Shown in pieces: positions 15,120 to 24,151 of a stretch of 41,823 bases of DNA. Under the pieces are notes generated by a model. The model did no database searches. It saw nothing but the letters and a program-made list of their open reading frames with translations, and was not told the origin of the DNA. How positions within the stretch are numbered: position 1 is the stretch's first letter; every line of letters starts with the position of its first letter. The translations under genes and the position numbers were made by a program. This stretch comes from Caulobacter sp. (GTDB lineage Bacteria; Pseudomonadota; Alphaproteobacteria; Caulobacterales; Caulobacteraceae), in NCBI GenBank assembly GCA_028291055.1, contig JAQGIP010000009.1, forward strand, positions 1-41,823. The letters are read 5' to 3'.

Positions 15120-16352
15120 ATGGCTGCCGACAAATCCGTCAAGAAGGTCGTCCTCGCCTATTCGGGCGGCCTCGACACCTCCATCATCCTGAAGTGGCTG
15201 CAGGAAGAATATCAGGCCGAGGTGATCACCTTCACGGCCGACCTGGGCCAGGGCGAGGAATTGGCGCCGGCGCGCGAAAAGGCCCTGCTGCTGGGTATCA
15301 AGCCGGAGAACATCTTCATCGAGGATGTGCGCGAGGAGTTCGTGGCCGACTACGTCTTCCCGATGTTCCGGGCCAACACGGTCTATGAGGGCCAGTACCT
15401 CCTGGGCACCTCCATCGCCCGCCCGCTCATCGCCAAAAAGCAGATCGAGATCGCGCGCAAGATGGGCGCCGATGCGGTCAGCCACGGCTCGACAGGCAAG
15501 GGCAACGACCAGGTCCGCTACGAGGTCGCCTACTATGCGCTCGAGCCCGACATCCACATCATCGCCCCGTGGCGCGAGTGGGACTTCAAGTCCCGCGAGG
15601 CGATGATCGAATACGCGGAGAAGAACCAGATCCCGATCGCCAAGGACAAGCGCGGCGAGTCGCCCTTCAGCGTCGACGCCAACCTGCTGCACTCCTCCTC
15701 GGAAGGTAAGGTTCTCGAAGACCCGTCGGTCGAGGCCCCCGAGTTCGTCTACATGCGCACCATCTCGCCGGAGGATGCGCCCGATAAACCCACGGTCTTC
15801 ACCATCGACTTTGAGAAGGGCGATCCCGTCGCCATCGACGGTCAGACGCTCTCGCCGGCCGCGCTGCTGACCAGGCTCAACGAACTGGGCCACGACAACG
15901 GCGTCGGCCGGCTGGACCTGGTGGAAAACCGTTACGTCGGCATGAAGTCGCGCGGCGTCTATGAGACCCCGGGCGGGACCATCCTGCTGGCCGCCCACCG
16001 GGGCATCGAGAGCATCACGCTGGACCGCGGCTCGATGCATTTGAAGGACGAGCTGATGCCCCGCTACGCGGAGCTGATCTACAACGGCTTCTGGTTCTCG
16101 CCCGAGCGCGAGATGCTGCAGGCGGCCATCGACCACTCCCAGGTCCCGGTCACCGGCCAAGTCACGGTGAAGCTCTACAAGGGCAACGTCACCATCATCG
16201 GCCGCACCAGCCCCTACAGCCTCTACGACCAGGAGCTGGTCACCTTCGAAGAAGGCAAGGTCGCCTACGACCAGCGCGACGCGACGGGCTTCATCAAGCT
16301 GAATGCCCTGCGCCTGCGCGGCCTCGCCAAGCGGGACAGGAAGATCAAGTAG
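15120..16352 (+). CDS. argG: Argininosuccinate synthase
   Basis: A 410-residue cytoplasmic enzyme of arginine synthesis: citrulline + aspartate + ATP gives argininosuccinate. The ATP-pyrophosphatase loop [15 protein letters not shown] is at about residues 12-26. [17 protein letters not shown] and [15 protein letters not shown] follow, all diagnostic of ArgG. Length matches the family (about 400). ATG at 15120 is preceded by AAGGA. A long four-arm inverted repeat begins six bases after the stop codon. Confidence 0.97.
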   Translation: MAADKSVKKVVLAYSGGLDTSIILKWLQEEYQAEVITFTADLGQGEELAPAREKALLLGIKPENIFIEDVREEFVADYVFPMFRANTVYEGQYLLGTSIARPLIAKKQIEIARKMGADAVSHGSTGKGNDQVRYEVAYYALEPDIHIIAPWREWDFKSREAMIEYAEKNQIPIAKDKRGESPFSVDANLLHSSSEGKVLEDPSVEAPEFVYMRTISPEDAPDKPTVFTIDFEKGDPVAIDGQTLSPAALLTRLNELGHDNGVGRLDLVENRYVGMKSRGVYETPGGTILLAAHRGIESITLDRGSMHLKDELMPRYAELIYNGFWFSPEREMLQAAIDHSQVPVTGQVTVKLYKGNVTIIGRTSPYSLYDQELVTFEEGKVAYDQRDATGFIKLNALRLRGLAKRDRKIK

Positions 16353-16357
16353 AACCT

Positions 16358-16507
16358 CCGGGGACATGTACGCTCTCAGGCCGCGGGCGTCCTGGCGCGG
16401 CGGTTGACCGTACGTGTCCCCAGATGCCGCGCGCTAACCTTCGGGGGACACGTACGGTCGGGCGCTGGTCCCATCCCGTAGAGATCCGAGCGCGTACATG
16501 TCCCCGG
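16358..16507. repeat. Four-arm inverted repeat (REP-like) between argG and a decayed gene
   Basis: Four copies of a GGGGACAyGTACG unit alternate in orientation: 16360-16377 (+), 16406-16421 (-), 16444-16459 (+) and 16488-16505 (-). The inner two form a perfect 16-bp stem (GACCGTACGTGTCCCC with its complement). The outer two match at 17 of 18 positions. The order +,-,+,- can fold as one nested cruciform or as two adjacent hairpins. The architecture resembles REP/BIME elements mobilised by Y1 (RAYT) transposases; no such gene is in the window. Confidence 0.85.
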
Positions 16508-16509
16508 CC

Positions 16510-16937
16510 CTAGGGCCGGTCCGCTGCGATGCGGATGATCATGGCATTCTTGTCGTCGGCGACCCAGATGGCGCCGTCGGGCGCCACGGCGATACCGACC
16601 GGCGCGCCTTGGGGCCGCACGCCGGCCAGCCTGCCCCAGCCCGGCGTCAGGTCGAGGGGTGTCGCCGACGGCCCACGGCCATACGAACGGCTTGGTCCGC
16701 CATAGGACTGATAGATTGCCCGCCGGCTGGGCGTGGGCACACCGTGCGCGTCCGCCTCATAGGCCACCCGGCGCCCGCCGGTGGAGCGGTAGCCGCGGTT
16801 GGACGGCAGGCCCGAGACGGCCACCTCGACGGTGGCGGCGGGATCGGACGCGCGGCATAGCGCACGCGTCTGACGGCCGCCGCCGAGGGCGCGCACGCCA
16901 GCGCAAGCGCCACCAGACATCCCAGCTAGACGCGCAT
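16510..16937 (-). pseudogene. Remnant of a sorbosone/PQQ-type sugar dehydrogenase lipoprotein gene
   Basis: The C-terminal segment (GRLAGVRPQGAPVGIAVAPD, then GAIWVADDKNAMIIRI) is typical of the end of the sorbosone/glucose dehydrogenase beta-propeller family (about 400 residues), but only about 140 codons remain. At the other end a strong ribosome site (GGGGGGAG) precedes ATG at 16937, which is followed by an in-frame TAG at codon 4. A lipoprotein-like signal (LGCLVALALACAPSAAA) then reads in a different frame from the C-terminal piece. The picture is a gene with a nonsense mutation, a frameshift and a large internal deletion. A shorter intact protein starting at 16920 cannot be excluded. 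Confidence 0.6.
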
Positions 16938-17007
16938 GTGGCTCCCCCCAGTCAGAACCATGATCCAGGGGCAGGGGGTCGCTGAAAAGTCCCCGTGGCC
17001 TGTGAGG

Positions 17008-17208
17008 TCAGAGCTTGTTGTAGGGATAGTGGTCGCGGATCTTCTTGGCGAAGAAGGCGCCCTTGGAGTCCGCGCCCATGAAGGAGCGGTGCACCTCCCC
17101 CGGCACGCCCACATAGACGTATCTGTCGCCGTCTATGAAGGTGACGAACAGCTTTCCGTGGCTGTCGTCGTAACGGATCTTGCGAATCGCGGTCGAGTCC
17201 ACCTGCAT
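17008..17208 (-). CDS. KTSC domain-containing small protein
   Basis: A 66-residue protein that consists of almost nothing but a KTSC domain (PF13619). It shows the pattern VDSTAIRKIRYD, then LFVTFIDGDRYVYVGVP, then FMGADSKGAFFAKKIRDHYP, with the family KTSC-like turn represented by DSKG. KTSC proteins occur alone or fused to lysyl-tRNA synthetase-like proteins and phage proteins; their function is unknown. ATG at 17208 is chosen because GGAG lies 8 bases upstream and the domain begins at once; a longer in-frame version from 17304 has a non-conserved extension. It diverges from the MAPEG gene. Confidence 0.82.
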   Translation of the reverse strand: MQVDSTAIRKIRYDDSHGKLFVTFIDGDRYVYVGVPGEVHRSFMGADSKGAFFAKKIRDHYPYNKL

Positions 17209-17350
17209 GGCCGGGCTCCAGGGGTTCGTGGGTCCACGCTCCGGAAACGTCCGCCGGCCCGCTAAGTTTCCCGCGCCGTCGCGGATCGCCGCGAAACATG
17301 CCAAGCTCTGCCATCAGGCGGCGCGAGACCGCCTTGGCAGGAACCGACCC

Positions 17351-17773
17351 ATGCAATCCCACGCCCTCGTCATCATCGTCACCGTGCTGGCCCTGATCCT
17401 CTATTTCGTCATGAGCCTGCGGGTCGGCGGCGCGCGCGCCCGCTACAAGATTCCAGCGCCGGCGATCGGCGGCCACGAGGACTTCGAACGCATCTTCCGG
17501 GTCCAGGCCAACACCCTGGAATGGCTGGTCATCTTCCTGCCGGCCCTGTGGATGTTCGCCGTGGTGGGCCATGGGCCGATCCTCAACGACCGGGTCGCCG
17601 CGGCTTTGGGCGTGATCTGGATCATCGGCCGCTTCCTCTACATGACCGGCTATTCCAAGGCCGCCGGCTCGCGCAGCCTGGGCTTCGCCATCCAGGCCCT
17701 GGCGACCGCCGTCCTGCTGTTCGGCTCGCTGATCGGCGCGGTCATGGCGATCATGGCCACGGGCCAGGTCTAG
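17351..17773 (+). CDS. MAPEG family membrane protein
   Basis: A 140-residue four-helix inner-membrane protein of the MAPEG family (membrane-associated proteins in eicosanoid and glutathione metabolism). The N-terminal helix is ALVIIVTVLALILYFVMSL. The conserved loop FERIFRVQANTLEWLVIFLP contains the ExxxRxQxNxxE motif used for glutathione binding in the family. Helices three and four follow (ALGVIWIIGRFLYMTGY and ALATAVLLFGSLIGAVMAI). The ATG at 17351 has AGGAA upstream. Glutathione-dependent detoxification is plausible from the family; the substrate is unknown. Confidence 0.88.
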   Translation: MQSHALVIIVTVLALILYFVMSLRVGGARARYKIPAPAIGGHEDFERIFRVQANTLEWLVIFLPALWMFAVVGHGPILNDRVAAALGVIWIIGRFLYMTGYSKAAGSRSLGFAIQALATAVLLFGSLIGAVMAIMATGQV

Positions 17774-17810
17774 CCTTCCCACACGGTCACGGCGGCGCTA
17801 GATCGGCGGG

Positions 17811-18449
17811 GTGACCCTTCCCGTCGATCCCGCCCGCTACGCCGCCTTCCTGTCGGTGATGGCCGTGATGGCTATCACGCCCGGCCCGGCCAACCTGTTC
17901 GCCATCGCCACCGGCATGGAGAAGGGCAAGGCCGCGGCCCTGATCGGCGTGGCCGGGATGAATACCGCCACCCTGGTGTGGTTCCTGGGCGCGGCTATGG
18001 GGTTGGGCGTCCTGGTGGCGGCCTTTCCCCTGGCCTTCCAGCTATTGGCCGTGGCCGGGGCCCTCTATGTGGCCTGGCTCGGCGTGCGCTCGATCCTGGG
18101 GGCGCTGAAGGGCGAGGCCGGTCCGGGCCATGCGGTGTTCAAATCCACGCGCTCGGCGTTTCGTGACGGCTTCGTGGTGCAGATCGCCAATCCCAAGGCG
18201 CTGCTGTTCTTCGTCGCCGTGCTGCCGCCCTTTCTCGACACGGCCCGTCCGATGCCGCCGCAGCTGGCCATGTTCGCCGCCGCCGTCATCGGCTTCGACC
18301 TGATGAGCATGAGCGCCTATGGGCTGTCCGGCGCGGCGCTGGCCAACCGGATGAACGAGCCGGGCTTCCGGCGGGGGTTCGGCATCGCGGTGGGCGTGCT
18401 GCTGCTGGCCGCCTGTGGCCTGATCCTGACGCGGCTTTGGCAGCACTAG
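17811..18449 (+). CDS. LysE/RhtB family amino-acid exporter
   Basis: A 212-residue inner-membrane translocator with six predicted helices. The N-terminal signature AITPGPANLFAIATGMEKG is the LysE/RhtB motif, and GAALYVAWLGVRSILGAL and DGFVVQIANPKALLFFVAVLPPF are the other conserved blocks. Members export amino acids or homoserine lactones; the substrate cannot be told. The start is GTG at 17811 with no strong ribosome site. It lies 37 bases downstream of the MAPEG gene on the same strand. Confidence 0.9.
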   Translation: MTLPVDPARYAAFLSVMAVMAITPGPANLFAIATGMEKGKAAALIGVAGMNTATLVWFLGAAMGLGVLVAAFPLAFQLLAVAGALYVAWLGVRSILGALKGEAGPGHAVFKSTRSAFRDGFVVQIANPKALLFFVAVLPPFLDTARPMPPQLAMFAAAVIGFDLMSMSAYGLSGAALANRMNEPGFRRGFGIAVGVLLLAACGLILTRLWQH

Positions 18450-18526
18450 TCTTGGACGAGTGCTAAGCTATTGGAATTGCTTAAGGATTCGCGCGCACGC
18501 TAGGCTCTCGAATCAGGGGAGCCGTC

Positions 18527-18799
18527 ATGCAGATGCCATCCGATTTCGCCCGCCAGCTGGCCGGGGAACGCCTGACCACCGCCGAGGTCATCTACTACAT
18601 GCCCGATCATCCGGTCCTGCTGCAGCGCTTCCTGTGGCAGACCCTCGACCTCGCGCCCGACTATCCGCGCGTCCATCGCTTCCTGGATTTCTGGCGACGC
18701 GAGATCGACGCCGTGATCCATTCGGTCAGCGTCGGGGCGCATGGGCTGGTCGCGCCCGCGCGGCTGGATATCTCTCGCGTGGTCGGCCAGCTGCATTAG
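18527..18799 (+). CDS. Usg family protein
   Basis: A 90-residue protein matching the Usg family (PF06233), small proteins common in Alphaproteobacteria and sometimes found near tryptophan genes. The conserved core is FARQLAGERLTTAEVIYYMP, then DHPVLLQRFLWQTLDLAPDY, then HRFLDFWRREIDAVIHSVSV. No biochemical function is established. ATG at 18527 is preceded by AGGGGAG at a good distance. It is monocistronic by spacing; no trp genes are in the window. Confidence 0.85.
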   Translation: MQMPSDFARQLAGERLTTAEVIYYMPDHPVLLQRFLWQTLDLAPDYPRVHRFLDFWRREIDAVIHSVSVGAHGLVAPARLDISRVVGQLH

Positions 18800-18908
18800 A
18801 GTCGCACAGAGTCGGGGGCCCGACCGCAACCTACGCCGTCGTCGCGGATTTCATGCCTGTGGGACGAGGACGACGCATGCGCGCCGCCCATTCTTGGAGA
18901 GAGGCGTC

Positions 18909-19472
18909 ATGAACGCACGCAAGGCGGCCATCGCGGCCGTATTGGCGCTGGCGGCGGGGCTGTCGGCCTGCGCCACGGCCACCCCCTATCAACCCGACCG
19001 GCCCGGGCAATCGACCTCCGGCGGGTTTTCCGAAGTCCGGCTGGCGGAGTCGCGCTATCGGGTCACCTTCCGGGGCAATACCATGACCTCGCGCGACACG
19101 GTGGAGCGTTACCTGCTGTTCCGCGCCGCGGAGCTGACCGCCCAGAACGGCTTCGACTGGTTCCTGCTGGACAACCGCGAGACCGACCGCTCCACGCGGA
19201 CCTATGTGGATCCCGATCCGTTCGGCGGACCCGGCTTCCGCTATGGCTATTGGCATCCGCGTTGGCGCTACTACGGCCGCAGCTACGGCTGGCGCTCGTG
19301 GGATCCGTTCTGGGGTGACCCCTTCTGGCGCGACAACATGGACACCACCACCTTCGAGCAGTTCGAAACCACCGCCGACATCACCATGGGCCATGGTCCG
19401 CCGCCCGAGCGGGCCATCGACGCCAAGGCGGTGATGGCCGACATCGGCCCGACCATCCAGATGCCGAAGTAG
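18909..19472 (+). CDS. CC0125/CC1285-type lipoprotein
   Basis: A 187-residue predicted lipoprotein. The signal MNARKAAIAAVLALAAGLSA ends in the lipobox LSAC at Cys21. The mature part begins with TPYQPDRPG, then GFSEVRLAESRYRVTFRGNT and VERYLLFRAAELTAQNGFDW, a pattern typical of Caulobacterales lipoproteins annotated as the CC0125/CC1285 family. The centre is rich in Gly, Tyr, Trp and Arg (YGYWHPRWRYYGRSYGWRSW). Function is unknown. ATG at 18909 is preceded by GGAGAGAGG. A family-1 palindromic repeat begins two bases after its stop. Confidence 0.82.
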   Translation: MNARKAAIAAVLALAAGLSACATATPYQPDRPGQSTSGGFSEVRLAESRYRVTFRGNTMTSRDTVERYLLFRAAELTAQNGFDWFLLDNRETDRSTRTYVDPDPFGGPGFRYGYWHPRWRYYGRSYGWRSWDPFWGDPFWRDNMDTTTFEQFETTADITMGHGPPPERAIDAKAVMADIGPTIQMPK

Positions 19473-19474
19473 AC

Positions 19475-19659
19475 CTTTCCCTCCCCCGATTGGGGGAGGG
19501 TGACGAGGCGAAGCCGAGGCGGGTGGGCGGGCGCCCGCTAAACTCGATAGGTCAGTGCTGAATGGATTGGGTAGGTGTTTCACGCGCGCCGCTTAGGGCG
19601 CCCGCCCACCCGTCTGCCGCTGCGCGGCAGCCACCCTCCCCCAATCGGGGGAGGCAAAG
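19475..19659. repeat. Long palindromic intergenic repeat, family 1, copy B
   Basis: Arms at 19475-19536 and 19596-19659 are inverted copies. The outer part CTTT(C/G)CCTCCCCCGATTG with GGGGGAGGGTG, and the inner GGGTGGGCGGGCGCCC, are shared. Between them each arm has a different small hairpin: a GGC-GAA-GCC core at 19507-19515 in the left arm, and CTGCCGC-TGC-GCGGCAG at 19614-19630 in the right. It sits between the convergent lipoprotein and SDR genes and nearly fills the gap. The design matches 5879-6121. Confidence 0.87.
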
Positions 19660-19668
19660 CCTACTCGC

Positions 19669-20457
<789 letters not shown>

Positions 20458-20508
20458 GGACGTGTCCTCAAGGGGCGTTAGAGTGTTCTTCGAAAGCGGT
20501 GTAGCGGC

Positions 20509-20934
20509 ATGAGCGAGCGCAAAAAAGCCTCACCCCACGTCAACGGCGGTTCGGAAGGGCTCGGCGGGGTGCTGGATCGCAGCCGCGCCCTGGAGCCGGC
20601 GACCATACGCCTGAACGAGCAGCGGGTCGCGCGCGGCTTCTGGCCGAAGATCCGGCGGGTGGCGGCCAAGATCCCGTTCGCCTCCGATGCGCTCTCGCTG
20701 TGGTTCTGCGTGAGGGACGACGACACCCCCTTCGCGGCCAAGGGACTGATCTTCGCGGCCCTGGCCTATTTCGTCCTGCCGACCGACTTCATCCCCGACG
20801 TGATCGCGGGCCTGGGCTTTACCGACGACGCCGCGGTGATCGCCGCCGTGCTGGCGGTGGTGGGGCGAAACGTGAAGCCGGAGCACCGGCAATCGGCCAA
20901 GGACATGCTGGCGCGCATGGCCCAGCCGGACTGA
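20509..20934 (+). CDS. YkvA family (DUF1232) membrane protein
   Basis: A 141-residue protein with the DUF1232 domain (PF06803) near residues 65-105. The hallmark is AKGLIFAALAYFVLPTDFIP followed by DVIAGLGFTDDAAVIAAVLA, a hydrophobic hairpin with the conserved PxDxIPD motif. The N-terminal 45 residues are hydrophilic. The family's function is not established. ATG at 20509. It is followed after 18 bases by the lysoplasmalogenase gene in the same direction, so the two are probably co-transcribed. Confidence 0.87.
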   Translation: MSERKKASPHVNGGSEGLGGVLDRSRALEPATIRLNEQRVARGFWPKIRRVAAKIPFASDALSLWFCVRDDDTPFAAKGLIFAALAYFVLPTDFIPDVIAGLGFTDDAAVIAAVLAVVGRNVKPEHRQSAKDMLARMAQPD

Positions 20935-20952
20935 ATGGCGCACTGACGGCGG

Positions 20953-21597
20953 ATGGCCAACGAACCCCTCATCGTGCTGTCGGCGGGCGCCGCGCTGGCC
21001 TATGGCGTCTTCCTGTCGCCCCGGCCGCCGTCGGCCGGACGCACGGTGATCAAGACGCTGGCCGTGGCGCCGCTGGCGGTGCTGGTCTTCCTTGAGAACG
21101 GCCATCCGCTGGTCGCCGCCGGCCTGGCGCTGTCGGCCCTGGGCGACGCCTTCCTGGCCGGCGACCCGAAGAAATGGCTGCCCTTCGGCCTGGGCGCCTT
21201 CCTGCTGGCGCATCTGCTCTATGTGGCCGTGTTCCTCTACGCGGGCGGCGATATCGAGTCCGCCTTCGAGCCCCTGCGCGCCATCGGCATCCTGGCCACC
21301 CTGGGGGCGGCGGGCGCCATGCTGGCCTGGCTGTGGCCGGCGCTGGGCAAGATGAAGCTCGCCGTGGTCGCCTATGTGGCGGCCATCGCAGCCATGGTGG
21401 CAGCCAGCCTGCTGCTGCCGCCCAGCTACTGGCCGGTGATGCTGGGCGCCCTGGCCTTCTTCGCCTCGGACGGCGTGCTGTCGGTCGATCTGTTCAAGGG
21501 CCTGAAGCTGGCCGGCTCGGCGCGGATCACCGCCTGGGCCATCTGGGGCCTCTACTACCTGGGCCAGGTCGGCATCACCGCCGGCTTCATCCAGTAG
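20953..21597 (+). CDS. Lysoplasmalogenase (YhhN/TMEM86 family)
   Basis: A 214-residue integral membrane protein with about eight spans. The conserved family blocks are TVIKTLAVAPLAVLVFLE, then LALSALGDAFLAGD, then FGLGAFLLAHLLYVAVFL, and near the end GALAFFASDGVLSVDLFKG with the acidic residues thought to be catalytic. Family members hydrolyse the vinyl-ether bond of lysoplasmalogens or act on related lipids. ATG at 20953 has only a weak ribosome site. Its stop codon (21595-21597) directly abuts the stop of the convergent DUF3501 gene at 21598. Confidence 0.87.
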   Translation: MANEPLIVLSAGAALAYGVFLSPRPPSAGRTVIKTLAVAPLAVLVFLENGHPLVAAGLALSALGDAFLAGDPKKWLPFGLGAFLLAHLLYVAVFLYAGGDIESAFEPLRAIGILATLGAAGAMLAWLWPALGKMKLAVVAYVAAIAAMVAASLLLPPSYWPVMLGALAFFASDGVLSVDLFKGLKLAGSARITAWAIWGLYYLGQVGITAGFIQ

Positions 21598-22191
21598 TCA
21601 GGCGAGATCCCGCGCCAGTTCGGCCCGCGTCGCGGGGCTCAGCGCCGCCAGGTGGGCGTAGCCCTCATGGTCGCAGCCGACCAGGATCTGGGTGGCCGGA
21701 TCGCGCATCACCGCCACGTGGGCCGGCGCCAGCGGGAAGTGCAGGAAGTGGATCGACGAGGTCTTGCCGTCCTCGCGCGTGCGCTCTACGTCGCCCTCCG
21801 GAACGGCGGCTACGCGCTCAGGCCCGATCTGCAGGAAGAAGTGGTCCTCCACCCCGCCCAGCCGGTTCAAGGTGGCCGCGCGGCGCACCGGATCGTCGAT
21901 CTCGAACATCACCGTGGCCACCAGTTCGGAGCCCTGGGGGATCAGCGGATTGTAGGCGGCCAGCTCGTCGGCGATCTGGGCCTCGCCGCCCTTTTCGATC
22001 AGCAGCATCTCCTGGATCTGGAAGAGCATGGTCTCGAAGCATTCGAAATAGATGGTGCAGACCGGCCCCAGGTCGATGCGGCGCAGGCGTTTGAGGGCCA
22101 GCAGCTCGGCGCGGCGTTCCTTGCGGACCTTGGCGAACTCGGCGTCGGGGATGATGTCGTCGCGGGTGATCTGGCGGGTGGCGGTGGGCAT
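21598..22191 (-). CDS. DUF3501 family protein
   Basis: A 197-residue cytoplasmic protein of the DUF3501 family. Typical blocks are ITRDDIIPDAEFAKVRKERR, then FECFETMLFQIQEMLLIEKG, then ELAAYNPLIPQGSELVATVM, and near the C-terminus SIHFLHFPL. Function is unknown. The family is regularly encoded next to rubrerythrin and an Fe-S CCG-domain protein, exactly as here, so a role in peroxide or oxidative stress defence is likely by association. ATG at 22191 lies one base after the stop of the Fe-S gene, indicating translational coupling. A longer in-frame start at 22287 would overlap that gene and is rejected. Confidence 0.88.
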   Translation of the reverse strand: MPTATRQITRDDIIPDAEFAKVRKERRAELLALKRLRRIDLGPVCTIYFECFETMLFQIQEMLLIEKGGEAQIADELAAYNPLIPQGSELVATVMFEIDDPVRRAATLNRLGGVEDHFFLQIGPERVAAVPEGDVERTREDGKTSSIHFLHFPLAPAHVAVMRDPATQILVGCDHEGYAHLAALSPATRAELARDLA

Positions 22192-22192
22192 T

Positions 22193-23605
22193 TCACATCG
22201 CTCCATAGGCGCGGGCGAGCACTTCGATCGGGTGGGACTGGCGCGGGGTCTGCTCGCGCCCCTCATTGCTGGAGGTCTTCGTCTCAACGCTCAGAAGCTG
22301 GCCCAGATGCTTGCAGGCCAGCGGGCAATCGGAACAGAGCTCGGCCGAGCCCTTGCCCCCATTTTTGGCGGCGATCTGTTTGGCGGTGGGCCTGCCCACC
22401 TTCACGGCCATGGGCCGCGTCTCCTTCATCACTCCGAAGGTGCCGCCGTGGCCCGAGCAGCGCTCGATCAACTCGACCAAGGTGTCGGGGATCAGCCGCA
22501 GCATCTCGGCCGACTTGGCGCCCATGTTCTGGGCCCGGGCATGGCAGGCGTGGTGGATGGTGATGCCACCCTCGACCGGCTGGAGGCCGGGCGCGAGGCC
22601 GTAGGTCTTGGAGAGATCGACTACATATTCGCTGATGTCGCGCGTGGCCTTGGCCAGCCGCTGCACGGCGGCGTTCTCGGGCAGCAGCAGGGGCCATTCG
22701 AACTTCATCATAAGGCCGCAGCTGGCGGTGAGCGCGGCGACCTCGTAGCCCTGGTCCAGCCACGGTTCGAAGGCCTTGGCCACCCGCTCGGCGCGGCCGG
22801 CGACGTCCGCAAGGTCGCCCGACTCCAGCTGGGGCATGCCGCAGCATTCGGGATAGACCAGCTTGGCCTCCACCCCCTGGCGGGCCAGCACCTCGGCGGC
22901 GGCCACGGCGGTGTCGGGCTCGTTGTAGTCGACGAAGCAGGTGGCGTAGAGGGCCACCTTCCTGTGATGCCCATAGGCCGGGCCGGCGGGATCGGGCGTC
23001 AGCGCCTTGGCCAGCCGGTCGGTGGCCGTGCGCGAATGGTATTTGGGCAGCACCGCCTCGGCGTCGATGCCGGCGATGGCCTCCATCAGGCCGCGCAGGG
23101 GCGAGCCCTGCTTGGTGGCGAAGTTGGCGAGGCCGGCGATGGGCTTGGCCAGCTTGCCGTTGCGGTCGGTGCGGCCGAGCTGTTCGCGCACGAAGTCCTT
23201 GTCGCCCGCCTTCCGCCTGGCCGCCCGGTAGCGCAGGATCAGGTGGGGGAAGTCGAGGTCGAATTCGTGCGGCGGCACATAGGGGCATTTGGTCAGGAAG
23301 CACATGTCGCAAAGCGTGCAGGCCTCGGCCACCTTGGCGTAGTCGGCCTTGGCGACCCCGTCGATCTCGCCGGTGGGGGTCTCGTCGACCAGGTCGAACA
23401 GCTTGGGGAAGCTGTCGCACAGATTGAAGCAGCGGCGGCAGCCGGCGCAGATGTCGAAGACCCGCTCCATCTCCTTTTCGACGGCGGCCATGTCGTAATA
23501 GGCCTCGTCGCGCCAGGCGATCGGACGGCGGAAGGGCGCGCCGAGGCTGCCCTCCGTCGGGGCCGGAGCCGGGGCAGGCGGGGGCGTCTTCGGGCCGTCG
23601 GCCAC
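22193..23605 (-). CDS. Fe-S oxidoreductase (GlpC/heterodisulfide reductase-like, CCG domains)
   Basis: A 470-residue iron-sulfur protein. Two [4Fe-4S] ferredoxin motifs are visible: Cys53/56/59/63 in CAGCRRCFNLC and Cys96/99/102/107 in CTLCDMCFLTKC. Two cysteine-rich CCG domains follow (YPECCGMPQLESGDL near 255, and HHACHARAQNMG with CSGHGGTFG near 355-395). An extra C-terminal CSDCPLAC cluster is present. Such proteins pass electrons, for example from a dehydrogenase to quinones or thiols. The start is GTG at 23605 with GAGG upstream. In its conserved operon with rubrerythrin and DUF3501 it may supply electrons for peroxide reduction; the donor is unknown. Confidence 0.9.
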   Translation of the reverse strand: MADGPKTPPPAPAPAPTEGSLGAPFRRPIAWRDEAYYDMAAVEKEMERVFDICAGCRRCFNLCDSFPKLFDLVDETPTGEIDGVAKADYAKVAEACTLCDMCFLTKCPYVPPHEFDLDFPHLILRYRAARRKAGDKDFVREQLGRTDRNGKLAKPIAGLANFATKQGSPLRGLMEAIAGIDAEAVLPKYHSRTATDRLAKALTPDPAGPAYGHHRKVALYATCFVDYNEPDTAVAAAEVLARQGVEAKLVYPECCGMPQLESGDLADVAGRAERVAKAFEPWLDQGYEVAALTASCGLMMKFEWPLLLPENAAVQRLAKATRDISEYVVDLSKTYGLAPGLQPVEGGITIHHACHARAQNMGAKSAEMLRLIPDTLVELIERCSGHGGTFGVMKETRPMAVKVGRPTAKQIAAKNGGKGSAELCSDCPLACKHLGQLLSVETKTSSNEGREQTPRQSHPIEVLARAYGAM

Positions 23606-23660
23606 GGGCTACCTCATCATCGGGAGAAGACGGGGCGGGCGCCGAAACGCCCGCCGCTCG

Positions 23661-24077
23661 CTAGTCGAGGGTGTCGAGGGCGCGCTGGAAGCGGCCCGCG
23701 TGGGACTTCTCGGCCTTGGCGAGGGTCTCGAACCAGTCGGCGATCTCGTCGTGGCCTTCCTCGCGGGCGGTCCGGGCCATGCCGGGGTACATGTCGGTGT
23801 ATTCGTGGGTCTCGCCGGCGATGGCGGCCTTGAGGTTGGCGCCGGTGGGGCCGATGGGCAGGCCGGTGGCGGGGTCGCCGACGGCTTCCATGAATTCGAG
23901 ATGGCCGTGAGCGTGGCCGGTTTCGCCTTCGGCAGTGGAGCGGAAGACGGCGGCCACGTCGTTATAGCCTTCCACGTCGGCCTTCTGAGCGAAGTAGAGG
24001 TAGCGGCGGTTGGCCTGGCTCTCGCCGGCGAAGGCGGCCTTGAGGTTGTCGAGGGTCTTGCTGGTCGCGAGGCTCAT
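23661..24077 (-). CDS. Rubrerythrin family diiron protein
   Basis: A 138-residue ferritin-like diiron protein that would reduce hydrogen peroxide. Iron-ligand helices are visible: [19 protein letters not shown] near 15-33, [14 protein letters not shown] near 51-64, [17 protein letters not shown] near 85-101, and [15 protein letters not shown] near 116-130. It has only the diiron domain; the C-terminal rubredoxin domain (four Cys) of classical rubrerythrin is absent, so electrons must come from another protein, plausibly the Fe-S protein encoded 55 bases downstream. ATG at 24077 has GGGAG 8 bases upstream. It is first in the operon, behind a strong dyad at 24152-24187. Confidence 0.92.
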   Translation of the reverse strand: MSLATSKTLDNLKAAFAGESQANRRYLYFAQKADVEGYNDVAAVFRSTAEGETGHAHGHLEFMEAVGDPATGLPIGPTGANLKAAIAGETHEYTDMYPGMARTAREEGHDEIADWFETLAKAEKSHAGRFQRALDTLD

Positions 24078-24151
24078 CTGGGATCTCCCTTATGGCGCCG
24101 GTGTATGCAGTGTTGGCGCGCGTTAATCGCGACGATGGGACCGGGCGGGGC

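Noticed and set aside
16358..16507. CRISPR-like array at the four repeated GGGGACA units
   Set aside because: The units alternate in orientation, spacing is unequal and only four partial copies exist; there are no cas genes.
18741..18908. A longer N-terminus for the CC0125/CC1285-type lipoprotein
   Set aside because: It would overlap the Usg gene and bury the lipoprotein signal; ATG at 18909 has a strong ribosome site.
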